Shown piece by piece: positions 1 to 6,695 of a DNA stretch of 14,513 bases. Each line of letters opens with the position of its first letter. Position 1 is the stretch's first letter. A model generated the notes under the pieces. It was not told where the DNA came from, ran no database searches, and worked only from the letters and a program-made list of their open reading frames with translations. This DNA comes from Candidatus Altimarinota bacterium. GTDB taxonomy: Bacteria > Patescibacteriota > Gracilibacteria > RBG-16-42-10. The stretch is from positions 1 through 14,513 of the forward strand of contig JAGNZB010000026.1 of NCBI GenBank assembly GCA_017984655.1, written 5' to 3'. A program made the translations under genes and the position numbers.

Positions 1-580
1 CACGTGATGCGTCGGGTTTGACCACTTTGACCTGCTTAAAGGACTTTCTTACTTCCTGTACAAAACCAGGAAAATGCCCACCATCAAATACCTTGAGCAA
101 CATATTACCATGAGGCACCAGAAATCTTGCGGCGATCTGACAAATTGCTTCATTGAGGATAATCGATCGCCCATGATCAACATCCTTGATCCCAGAAGTG
201 TTGGGAGCAATATCACTAATAATCACATCAACGCGCGGCAGCTCACGTTCGATAATCGTATAGATCTCCTCTTCCAAGACACTAGCCACAAAAGTCTTGA
301 TCCGATCATCCCCCAGATTGCTAACAGGCTTGATATCAACGCCCAGAAGCAGACCACTTTTCCCTACAATATTGGCCGCATACTGCATGAAGCTACCAGG
401 CGAACAACCTAGATCCAACACACATTGACCTGGCCGCAATAACTTGAAGCGCTTTTGGATCTCCTCCAGCTTAAAGACAGAACGAGCTCGAAATCCTGTC
501 TCTTTTGCTTTCTTGAAATAAAAATCATGAGGATTGAAAGGCTTTGACACAAAAAAGGAGGTAAACTGATTTACCTCCAT
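1..580 (-). CDS. rlmE: 23S rRNA 2'-O-ribose methyltransferase RlmE (FtsJ), 3' end cut by window edge
   Basis: RlmE methylates the 2'-O of a uridine in the 23S rRNA A-loop using S-adenosylmethionine, a late step of 50S assembly in the cytoplasm. The reading frame is open for 193 codons and leaves the window at base 1. Visible motifs: AKETGFRARSVFKL (about residues 25-38) with the first catalytic Lys37; SAM-binding VLDLGCSPGS (54-63); SDIAPN with Asp123; LLKVF with Lys163. The last visible residues, KPDASR, match the family stretch just before the final catalytic Glu, which lies outside. E. coli RlmE has 209 residues, so only a short tail is missing. Start: the ATG at 580 gives an N-terminus of usual length but lies inside a terminator-like hairpin. 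A GTG at 550 (MSKPFNPHDFYF) would avoid it. Function is nearly certain; the start is not. Confidence 0.94.
   Translation of the reverse strand, partial: MEVNQFTSFFVSKPFNPHDFYFKKAKETGFRARSVFKLEEIQKRFKLLRPGQCVLDLGCSPGSFMQYAANIVGKSGLLLGVDIKPVSNLGDDRIKTFVASVLEEEIYTIIERELPRVDVIISDIAPNTSGIKDVDHGRSIILNEAICQIAARFLVPHGNMLLKVFDGGHFPGFVQEVRKSFKQVKVVKPDASR
551..578 (-). terminator. Intrinsic terminator downstream of the 610-1455 gene, overlapping the rlmE start
   Basis: Read on the minus strand: GGAGGTAAA, loop TCAG, TTTACCTCC, then six T. This is a perfect 9-bp stem with a 4-nt loop and a T-tract, 32 nt after the stop of the upstream gene. It overlaps the ATG at 580 and ends exactly at the alternative GTG at 550. 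Either rlmE has its own promoter, or read-through or attenuation controls it. Confidence 0.8.
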
Positions 581-609
581 CTTAGCGACGTTGACTGAGA
601 AGTCCAGTA

Positions 610-1455
610 CTAGGCCCCTGGGAAAGCAGCAAAAGGACCATACCACCCATCAGCAAATGTGCCTGTATTCTGGCTAGATTTGCGCGCATAAATATACAAT
701 TCATCAGCAGATTTACTTTTGAAGACATCGTAATTGATCATCCCATCAGCAGTACTCTGACGATTCTTTACCAAAGCCAATCCATCAGGCTGAGAAACAG
801 GCTTAGCACCTGCAACGATATCAGCTAAATAGGAATTGAGCATTGCAGTCTCGTCTTCAGCAGTCAGACGACCACCAGATGCTGGCGCATCACTCGACAC
901 CGATGGTGTTGTACTGATCGCAGCATCATCCATAGAAGAACTATTTGGCAATCCAATCGAATCATCCATAGTATCACTACCAGTAGGCAAACTGCTTGGC
1001 GATACGAATGAACTAGGCAGCCCAAATGGCAATGAAGATTCGGTTGGCAGTACAGTTGGAACCGTAGGTACTGGTGTAGGCAACACTGTTGGCAAAGTAG
1101 CCACCTTGGCAGTCAATTCAGCCAAACTACTCTGCAATGCTGTCACTTGACCACTCCACTGGGTCAAGCTCTGCTGATAAGCGGTCATTGCCTGAGCTTG
1201 ATTCATGGCCAGATAAATAGAATACCCACTGCTACCAAGCGCAATCAGTGTCAAAAGCCAAAGAAAATAAGCAGGACGATGCTTCACAGGCAGAGCACGG
1301 ATCAATGACCCCGACTGCTCATGGGCACCTGAAGCATCAGGAAAACTAGCCAATGTATCTTTTTGTGAAGACAATGTGCTAGACAAAGGAGCGGCTGGCA
1401 TTTCAGAAGCTGTTGTTGATTGAGATGACACCGGTTGAGATGGTAGAGTATCCAT
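610..1455 (-). CDS. Unknown single-pass membrane protein with Pro/Ser/Thr-rich linker
   Basis: Not recognised. The start taken is the ATG at 1455 (281 residues); an in-frame GTG at 1470 would add MINFF but would sit almost on the predicted transcription start. Residues 1-58 are Ser/Thr/Pro/Ala-rich and polar. A single hydrophobic segment at about 62-84 (YFLWLLTLIALGSSGYSIYL) looks like a membrane anchor without a cleavage site. Residues about 88-122 are Gln/Leu/Ala-rich and could form a short coiled coil. Residues about 122-195 are low complexity, with LPT/VPT reiterations and then Ser/Asp runs. The C-terminal ~85 residues look folded, ending FADGWYGPFAAFPGA. The polar head is probably cytoplasmic and the tail extracytoplasmic, which is inference. 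It is transcribed divergently from the SLH gene and followed by a strong terminator. Confidence 0.8.
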   Translation of the reverse strand: MDTLPSQPVSSQSTTASEMPAAPLSSTLSSQKDTLASFPDASGAHEQSGSLIRALPVKHRPAYFLWLLTLIALGSSGYSIYLAMNQAQAMTAYQQSLTQWSGQVTALQSSLAELTAKVATLPTVLPTPVPTVPTVLPTESSLPFGLPSSFVSPSSLPTGSDTMDDSIGLPNSSSMDDAAISTTPSVSSDAPASGGRLTAEDETAMLNSYLADIVAGAKPVSQPDGLALVKNRQSTADGMINYDVFKSKSADELYIYARKSSQNTGTFADGWYGPFAAFPGA

Positions 1456-1477
1456 AAAAAAATTAATCACTCTTACT

Positions 1478-1483
1478 ATAATA
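1478..1483 (-). promoter_or_regulatory. Candidate -10 box for the 610-1455 gene
   Basis: TATTAT on the minus strand, in an AT-rich divergent intergenic region. It would start transcription near 1471, about 16 nt before the ATG at 1455. No clear -35 box is seen. Confidence 0.35.
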
Positions 1484-1508
1484 CAGCAAAAATCCTTTGA
1501 AAGGAATA

Positions 1509-1517
1509 TGCTATAGT
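1509..1517 (+). promoter_or_regulatory. Candidate extended -10 promoter for the SLH-bactofilin-lipid kinase operon
   Basis: TGCTATAGT has the TGn extension plus a TATAAT-like hexamer. Predicted transcription starts near 1524, 18 nt before the ATG at 1542. This argues against a longer TTG start at 1497. The -35 region is weak. Confidence 0.45.
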
Positions 1518-1541
1518 AGTTTCGACCTGTTTATCACTCCT

Positions 1542-2513
1542 ATGTGGCTCATCGCTTTCGCTCTTGCTAGTACCCAATTCCAAGATCTTCCACCCAACAA
1601 TAGTGCCTATCCAGCCGTCCAGTATTTGGTAGATCATGGTGTCGTCAAAGGTTATGAAAACAACCAATTCCAACCCGACCGCAAACTCACTCGTGCCGAA
1701 GCTTTGAAGATCAGTTTGCTTGCTAGCGGTCAACCAGTGCCTACGACAGCACCAACAGAGGCTCAATTCACTGATGTACCCACCGATCACTGGGCAGCTC
1801 CTTATGTGAGTGCTGGTGTCGCACAGGGCATTATCAAAGGTTATGAGGATCAGACATTTCGACCAGATCAAACGATATCTCGACAAGAAGGGATCAAGGT
1901 ACTTTTTAGTAGCTTCCAAATCACCCCACCAGAAGCCTCAACCCAAGCCTTTAGTGATATTGGTCGTGACAGTTGGTTCTTCAACTACGCTACCTACCTC
2001 AAACAAAAAAACTTATGGCTCACTGACAGCAGCACGTTTGGCCCTGAAGTAGGTTTTACCAGAGCAGAGATTGCAAAAGTAGCCTATCAGCTAGCTACTC
2101 GCCAACAAGCAGCCACACTTCCTATCATTCCTATTTGGGGAATACTTGCGATCATCATCCTCTGGTTGAGCACCAGTCTCATTAGCATCCGCCTATGGCG
2201 AATTTGGATCAAACAGCCCAGACTCTTATGGCTGGTCAGTATCATCACAGCACCGTTGGCTAGCAGCATCTATTGTCTGATCAATCTGATACCATCAGTA
2301 GCAGTCAGACATACTGACGGTGAGGAAGAGCACAAGAATCCTATTTATCTGCTACTCAAGCCAAGAAAACTGGGACTAGAGTTCTTCCAATACTTCGCAA
2401 TCAAGTTTCATGCTTTAGTATTGGCAAGCATTGTCTTTCTGATAAACTTTCTTTTGGGCAATCTGCTGTTCATTAGCTATAGTACCTACGTTTACAAACA
2501 AGCACTTTCTTAA
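1542..2513 (+). CDS. S-layer homology (SLH) domain protein with C-terminal membrane segments
   Basis: 323 residues from ATG 1542. SLH domains bind secondary wall polymers or anchor surface proteins. A very short hydrophobic N-terminus (MWLIAFALASTQ) leads straight into SLH1 (about 13-60: FQDL, VVKGYENNQFQPDRKLTRAEALK). SLH2 follows at about 76-120 (FTDVPTDHW, IIKGYEDQTFRPDQTISRQE) and a more divergent SLH3 at about 137-190 (FSDIGRDSWF, FTRAEIAK). After a short linker come three hydrophobic segments (about 200-222, 233-255 and 290-318), so the protein is probably embedded by its C-terminus with the SLH part outside. This is the reverse of the common secreted SLH layout. It is the first gene of an apparent operon, 17 nt before a bactofilin. 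The N-terminus is short for a signal peptide, so the start could be mis-set. No Shine-Dalgarno motif is seen. Confidence 0.88.
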   Translation: MWLIAFALASTQFQDLPPNNSAYPAVQYLVDHGVVKGYENNQFQPDRKLTRAEALKISLLASGQPVPTTAPTEAQFTDVPTDHWAAPYVSAGVAQGIIKGYEDQTFRPDQTISRQEGIKVLFSSFQITPPEASTQAFSDIGRDSWFFNYATYLKQKNLWLTDSSTFGPEVGFTRAEIAKVAYQLATRQQAATLPIIPIWGILAIIILWLSTSLISIRLWRIWIKQPRLLWLVSIITAPLASSIYCLINLIPSVAVRHTDGEEEHKNPIYLLLKPRKLGLEFFQYFAIKFHALVLASIVFLINFLLGNLLFISYSTYVYKQALS

Positions 2514-2530
2514 GAATCTAATCTCTCTTT

Positions 2531-2932
2531 ATGTTTCAAAATCAGACCGAGCGTGATACTGGCCTTCCACAAGCAACTACTATTGGTGAGCAAGTAACTA
2601 TCAGTGGCACATTGGCTAGCGATGGTAATGTGAATTTCAATGGCCTTCTAGAAAAAGGGATGGTACGAATCAATGGCATGCTAACAGTCGGTAATAATGC
2701 CACTATCCGTGGCACCGTGGAAGTAGGAAAACTGGTCGTCAATGGTTTGATTGTTGGTAATGTTGCTGTCAAAGAAGATCTCGAGATCGGCGCTACCGGC
2801 CACATCGACGGTGACATCATCGTAGAAGGGCAGCTCACTATTACCAAAGGCGGCACATTCAACGGCAAATGTGACATGGGCAAACAAACAGCAGCAGTAG
2901 AAGAGAGCAGCGAAGAAGCATCTACTGAGTAG
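2531..2932 (+). CDS. Bactofilin family polymer-forming cytoskeletal protein
   Basis: Bactofilins self-assemble into nucleotide-free filaments, often at the membrane, and organise local wall synthesis or polar structures. The 133-residue protein has the usual size. The core, about residues 16-117, is a run of short beta-helix rungs with Gly and Val/Ile spacing: TIGEQVTISGTL, GMVRINGMLTVG, GTVEVGKLVVNGLIVG, ATGHIDGDIIVEGQL. Short disordered tails flank it, the C-terminal one acidic (EESSEEASTE). It lies in an apparent operon between the SLH gene and the lipid kinase (gaps of 17 and 3 nt), which fits a role at the envelope. The upstream sequence is pyrimidine-rich (CTCTCTTT then ATG) and has no Shine-Dalgarno motif. 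The family call is firm; its cellular role here is inference. Confidence 0.92.
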   Translation: MFQNQTERDTGLPQATTIGEQVTISGTLASDGNVNFNGLLEKGMVRINGMLTVGNNATIRGTVEVGKLVVNGLIVGNVAVKEDLEIGATGHIDGDIIVEGQLTITKGGTFNGKCDMGKQTAAVEESSEEASTE

Positions 2933-2935
2933 ATC

Positions 2936-3817
2936 ATGCGCTGCTACGCCATTCTCAATCCCGTTGCTGGCAAAGGACGTCTAGCGCAAATTGAAGGAAA
3001 ACTGCGTGAGACTTTTGAGCGACTAGATATCGAAGGCGAATTAGTCAAAACTATTAGTCCCGGCGATGCCAGTCATCTGGCTAGGATCGGCTTGAAGAAG
3101 GGGTACTCCACCTTTCTCTGTATTGGTGGCGATGGCACGCTCCATGAGATTATCAATGGTGTACGTGATGCGGCAGTGACCATCGGTATTTTACCGATTG
3201 GAGAACGAAATCTTTTTGCTCGAGTGCTAGGATTCGAAGAACAATCACTACAACAAATTCTGGGCGCTTACGCTCACAGTCCTCATAGTGTGACTAGTGA
3301 TGTCGGCTGCATCAATGAAACGCTCTTTATCAACAACGTAGGCTTTGGCCTCAGTGTAGACACGCTCCTTACTAGACAAGAGAAGCGCTCAACCCACATT
3401 AGAAAAAGCTCATTGTGGAGAAGTCTTCAGAAAAGCTACCAGAAACCAGAGCCCCAGCCGATCCGCATTGTGGTCGACCGTTCTGCCACTCTAGTAAGTC
3501 ATGCCTATGATATTCAGATAGCCAATAGTAGCCATTTCTTCTATCACCACGGCAAAAGTCACATTTCATTTCACGATCGCCTCCTTGACCTCTTTCTGCT
3601 CGATAACAGTATCAGCGTCCAAGCTGCCAAAGCGATCGCCAAAACTCACATGCTAAGCAACACTCAGGCAATGACCCATGTGACCGCTCGTCAAATAGTG
3701 ATTACCCACCCGCTCGACCTGATGATGCAGATCGATGGGGAGATTCAAAAAGTAACAGCACCGCTCAAATGCACTTTGGCGCCATTTCAACTAAGGTTTT
3801 TACAAATCCCCCACTAG
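2936..3817 (+). CDS. Diacylglycerol kinase catalytic-domain lipid kinase (YegS/DgkB-like)
   Basis: Family members phosphorylate diacylglycerol or related lipids with ATP, recycling lipid or making phosphatidate at the inner membrane face. The 293-residue length is typical. The N-terminal lobe has NPVAGKG (8-14) and the diagnostic GGDGT (64-68) followed by LHEIINGV. The C-terminal lobe is a beta-sandwich typical of the family (DVGCINETLFINNVGFGLSVD; later MMQIDGE). One motif departs from the family: where GTGNDFAR-type sequence is expected there is GERNLFAR (89-96), with the Thr replaced. This may alter phosphate or substrate binding. The start is 3 nt after the bactofilin stop, so co-translation is likely. 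It converges with the next gene with a 4-nt gap and no visible terminator. The lipid substrate cannot be read from sequence. Confidence 0.88.
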   Translation: MRCYAILNPVAGKGRLAQIEGKLRETFERLDIEGELVKTISPGDASHLARIGLKKGYSTFLCIGGDGTLHEIINGVRDAAVTIGILPIGERNLFARVLGFEEQSLQQILGAYAHSPHSVTSDVGCINETLFINNVGFGLSVDTLLTRQEKRSTHIRKSSLWRSLQKSYQKPEPQPIRIVVDRSATLVSHAYDIQIANSSHFFYHHGKSHISFHDRLLDLFLLDNSISVQAAKAIAKTHMLSNTQAMTHVTARQIVITHPLDLMMQIDGEIQKVTAPLKCTLAPFQLRFLQIPH

Positions 3818-3821
3818 GAGG

Positions 3822-4355
3822 CTAGCTAGGTAACAAGTGTTCGATAGCGCACCACTCACTATCGCCATGCTCAGGCACGATAATCGTCACCTGACTACCA
3901 ACCTCAGCTTTGTAATAGGTAATGCTCGCTAAGAGTACTTTGTATACTTTATTTTCAGCCAACACATAATATTCACCATCATTATAGGTGACAATACCAA
4001 CAACTTGACGACGAGGAATCGGCCCAATTTGTTTGTACTTGAAAGCACCAAGCTCAGTAACAGTCAGCTTCAACCGGTCACCAGGAATGAGCTTGGATTT
4101 ACTAGCATAGTTCGCGGGAATTGGATAAAGACGCTGATCTGCCGCCAGCATATTTTGACCATCAAAAATACCCTCGATCACTTTTTCATTCCCCTCTACC
4201 CGTGGTGCAGCAATAGTACTGGCATCAAGAGTAGTCGCAGGAGCACCAACACCGACATCTTCATATTGAGCAAGAATATCCTTTGCTGAGGCAATAGCAT
4301 TCTCAGCAGACCGCAATAATTCGTAAGCGAGAGCCAACTTGGAGTTTTGTGACAT
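3822..4355 (-). CDS. Conserved-looking protein of unknown function with two similar beta-rich halves
   Basis: 177 residues, soluble, no signal peptide. Residues 1-30 look helical (YELLRSAENAIASAKDIL) and a variable linker follows to about 55. The rest is beta-rich and appears to hold two related units. Unit A (about 59-100) runs from VIEGIFDGQN through LYPIPANYASKSKL to PGDRLKLTV. Unit B (about 118-161) runs from VVGIVTYNDG through VYKVLLASITYYKA to VGSQVTIIV. Each starts with a V-x-G-I strand, has a Tyr plus hydrophobic strand in the middle and closes on a G-[DS]-x-[LV]-x-[LI]-x-V strand, as in small beta-barrels. The overall pattern resembles unnamed proteins I associate with Patescibacteria, but I cannot give a function. 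The gene is single, convergent with the lipid kinase and divergent from the PBP gene. Confidence 0.8.
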   Translation of the reverse strand: MSQNSKLALAYELLRSAENAIASAKDILAQYEDVGVGAPATTLDASTIAAPRVEGNEKVIEGIFDGQNMLAADQRLYPIPANYASKSKLIPGDRLKLTVTELGAFKYKQIGPIPRRQVVGIVTYNDGEYYVLAENKVYKVLLASITYYKAEVGSQVTIIVPEHGDSEWCAIEHLLPS

Positions 4356-4417
4356 GTGATTGGTATTAGGTTGGTGTGTGATTTTGTGAGATAGCGTACA
4401 CTGCGATTGACCTAATT

Positions 4418-4423
4418 ATTATA
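4418..4423 (-). promoter_or_regulatory. Candidate -10 box (TATAAT) for the 3822-4355 gene
   Basis: A perfect TATAAT on the minus strand, just 3 nt from the GTG start of the divergent PBP gene. Transcription would begin near 4411, leaving a leader of about 55 nt. On the plus strand the overlapping TATTAT would lie right at the PBP start, so the two genes share almost no intergenic space. No good -35 box is seen. Confidence 0.4.
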
Positions 4424-4425
4424 CC

Positions 4426-6690
4426 GTGACCGTCGCAAAGAAGCTACTCCTAGTCATGACAACCAGCTTCGTGATCACTACCGCCATAATCTTGGCAGCA
4501 CAAGACCACACTTCCAACAACGGCGAAATCACTATCAATGATCGTAATGGCAAACAGTTGATGAGACTAAGTACTGATAGTGAACGTCAGCGATCAGTCT
4601 CACTGGAAGAAATACCAAGACGCATCATTCTTGGCACCTTGGTAGCAGAAGACCAACGCTTCTTCACTCATCATGGCATTGATAGTCTAGCACTGTTGCG
4701 AGCTGGCAAAGACGCGATACTGGCAGGCAAAGTAGTCTCAGGCGCCAGTACCATCAGTCAGCAAGTCGCTCGAAATATCCTAGGTATCAACCGTGATCGT
4801 ACCTACATCAATAAAATCGAGGAGATCATAGTCAGCATCATCATTGAGAAATTGTCCACAAAAGCCACTATCATCACCTACTATCTCAACCAAGCTTTCT
4901 ACGGCAACAACAGCTATGGTATCGAACAAGCAGCCCAGACCTATTTTCAAACACCATTAGCAAACTTAGACTGGAATCAGATCACTCTACTGGTAGCACT
5001 CCCCCAAAATGCCAACTATCTCAATCCATACACTAATATCAACGCTGTCAGAAAACGCCAGATCACCATTGCTGAACAATTACACAAGAAGCATCTGATC
5101 AACAGGGAGGAATTAGCCAGCATCACAGCAGCACCACCAACTCTTGCAGCACCACAAAGTACCATTATAGCCCCACACTTTAGCTATGCTGTGATCGCCA
5201 CTTTGGAAGAACAGTATGGGCAAGATTTCTGGCACCAGCATCAAGTTGTAGTCACTACGACACTTGATCGAGATCTCTACCAACAACAAAAAGCGGTGAT
5301 TAGTCATGAGCTAGAAAAAATTGCTGACAAAAATGTCCACAATGCCGCGAGCATTATGATCGACAATCAAACCGGCAATATCATGAGTTATATTGGTAAT
5401 CAAGATTACTTCGACACCGCCCATCAAGGTGCAGTAGATATGGTGCAAGCAAAACGACAACCAGGATCAGCCCTGAAGCCTTTCATCTATCTAGGCACTA
5501 TTCTGTTCAAAGGACTGGGTACTGGCAGTATTTTTTATGATGTACCGACACAATTTCAAACCAGCCAAGATACACCCTACACTCCACTCAATTACGACCT
5601 CGAGTACCATGGACCGGTGACCATGCGGGAAGCTTTGGCAAACTCATACAACATCCCAGCCGTCCAAGCTCTAGAAAAGATTGGCAGTAATCAAGGCCTG
5701 AGCTTGCTCCAAAGATTTGGTATTTCAAGCCTCACTGAGACCAGTGACCATTATGGATTATCATTGGCTTTAGGAAGCGGCGAAGTCTCGCTCCTTGAAC
5801 TAACAAATGCCTACCGAGGATTAGCAAATCAAGGTACGGTTTCTAGCACAAACATGATTACCAGTGTCGTGATCGATGGCAAAGAAACATCCCTCCCACG
5901 TCAGCAAACAATCGAACCTGTCTTTACCACACCACAACTCAAGGCTGCAATTACGATGATCACGGATATTCTTAGTGACAATCAAGCACGCCTCGCTGAG
6001 TATGGTGAGAACAATGTCTTGGACTTTGGCAAAAAGATCGCAGCCAAAACTGGCACTAGTAGAAACTTCCATGACAACTGGACAGTCGGTTATAGCAAGC
6101 ACTACACCGTAGGCGTTTGGGTTGGGAATAGTGATGGTAGCGCCATGCAACAGATCAGCGGCATTGCCGGCGCCGGCCCGATCTTCCATGGCATCATGGT
6201 CGGCCACAACTTACAAGCCTTGCCACCCAATGACATGAGCTTGATTACACCACTAACTATCTGTCTCCCATCAGGCCTGTTACCGACCCAGTATTGTAAT
6301 CACCGGAGTCAAGAGCTATTCCTCACGGGTCAGCAACCAACCACACCAGACACATGGTATCAAAAAGACGGACTGCATCTCCCCAGCGAACTAAGCTTCT
6401 GGCAGCAACGCTTCACCACCAAAGCCCAACCTGGACTACAAATCATCAAACCGCATCATGGTGACGACTTCCAACTAGACGCCGAAATCCCACTCGTGAG
6501 CCAAAGCATACCGTGTCAAATCGCCGCAAATCAAGTAAGCGATCTCAGAGTTATGCTTAATGGAAAGCTCATCAGCACCACAACTGCTTGCGCATTGCCC
6601 CTAGATCCAGGCCAATACCAGCTAACCGTCACTGGAGTCGTAGCACAGAAACGTGTAGAACGGAGCATTACTTACACGGTTCATAGATAG
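4426..6690 (+). CDS. pbpC: Bifunctional penicillin-binding protein, PBP1C-like (GT51 transglycosylase + transpeptidase)
   Basis: Polymerises lipid II into glycan strands and cross-links the stem peptides outside the membrane. 754 residues from GTG 4426. An N-terminal anchor lies at about 6-25 (LLLVMTTSFVITTAIILAA). The GT51 domain (about 45-220) has EDQRFFTHHG with likely catalytic Glu75, GASTISQQ (106-113), a second likely catalytic Glu near 133 and YYLNQAFYG. The transpeptidase domain (about 300-600) has the active-site S348-A-L-K351, the SYN motif (407-409) and KTGTS (541-545). The tail (about 670-750, from LQIIKPHHGDDF) resembles the C-terminal beta domain of PBP1C, and E. coli PBP1C has 770 residues. 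All catalytic motifs are intact. It converges with radA with a 5-nt gap. The GTG is almost at the predicted promoter; the next ATG (Met11) would cut into the anchor. Confidence 0.93.
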   Translation: MTVAKKLLLVMTTSFVITTAIILAAQDHTSNNGEITINDRNGKQLMRLSTDSERQRSVSLEEIPRRIILGTLVAEDQRFFTHHGIDSLALLRAGKDAILAGKVVSGASTISQQVARNILGINRDRTYINKIEEIIVSIIIEKLSTKATIITYYLNQAFYGNNSYGIEQAAQTYFQTPLANLDWNQITLLVALPQNANYLNPYTNINAVRKRQITIAEQLHKKHLINREELASITAAPPTLAAPQSTIIAPHFSYAVIATLEEQYGQDFWHQHQVVVTTTLDRDLYQQQKAVISHELEKIADKNVHNAASIMIDNQTGNIMSYIGNQDYFDTAHQGAVDMVQAKRQPGSALKPFIYLGTILFKGLGTGSIFYDVPTQFQTSQDTPYTPLNYDLEYHGPVTMREALANSYNIPAVQALEKIGSNQGLSLLQRFGISSLTETSDHYGLSLALGSGEVSLLELTNAYRGLANQGTVSSTNMITSVVIDGKETSLPRQQTIEPVFTTPQLKAAITMITDILSDNQARLAEYGENNVLDFGKKIAAKTGTSRNFHDNWTVGYSKHYTVGVWVGNSDGSAMQQISGIAGAGPIFHGIMVGHNLQALPPNDMSLITPLTICLPSGLLPTQYCNHRSQELFLTGQQPTTPDTWYQKDGLHLPSELSFWQQRFTTKAQPGLQIIKPHHGDDFQLDAEIPLVSQSIPCQIAANQVSDLRVMLNGKLISTTTACALPLDPGQYQLTVTGVVAQKRVERSITYTVHR

Positions 6691-6695
6691 TGAAG

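Noticed and set aside
74..412. Open frame of 112 codons on the plus strand
   Set aside because: It lies wholly antisense to rlmE, whose catalytic motifs are intact; its product shows no family features.
1497..1541. TTG start 15 codons upstream for the SLH protein
   Set aside because: It overlaps the predicted extended -10 box; a transcript from there would not contain it.
2542..2937. 131-codon minus-strand frame
   Set aside because: It is the mirror of the bactofilin gene; the low-complexity Ser/Pro/Thr product reflects the complement of the repeated rungs.
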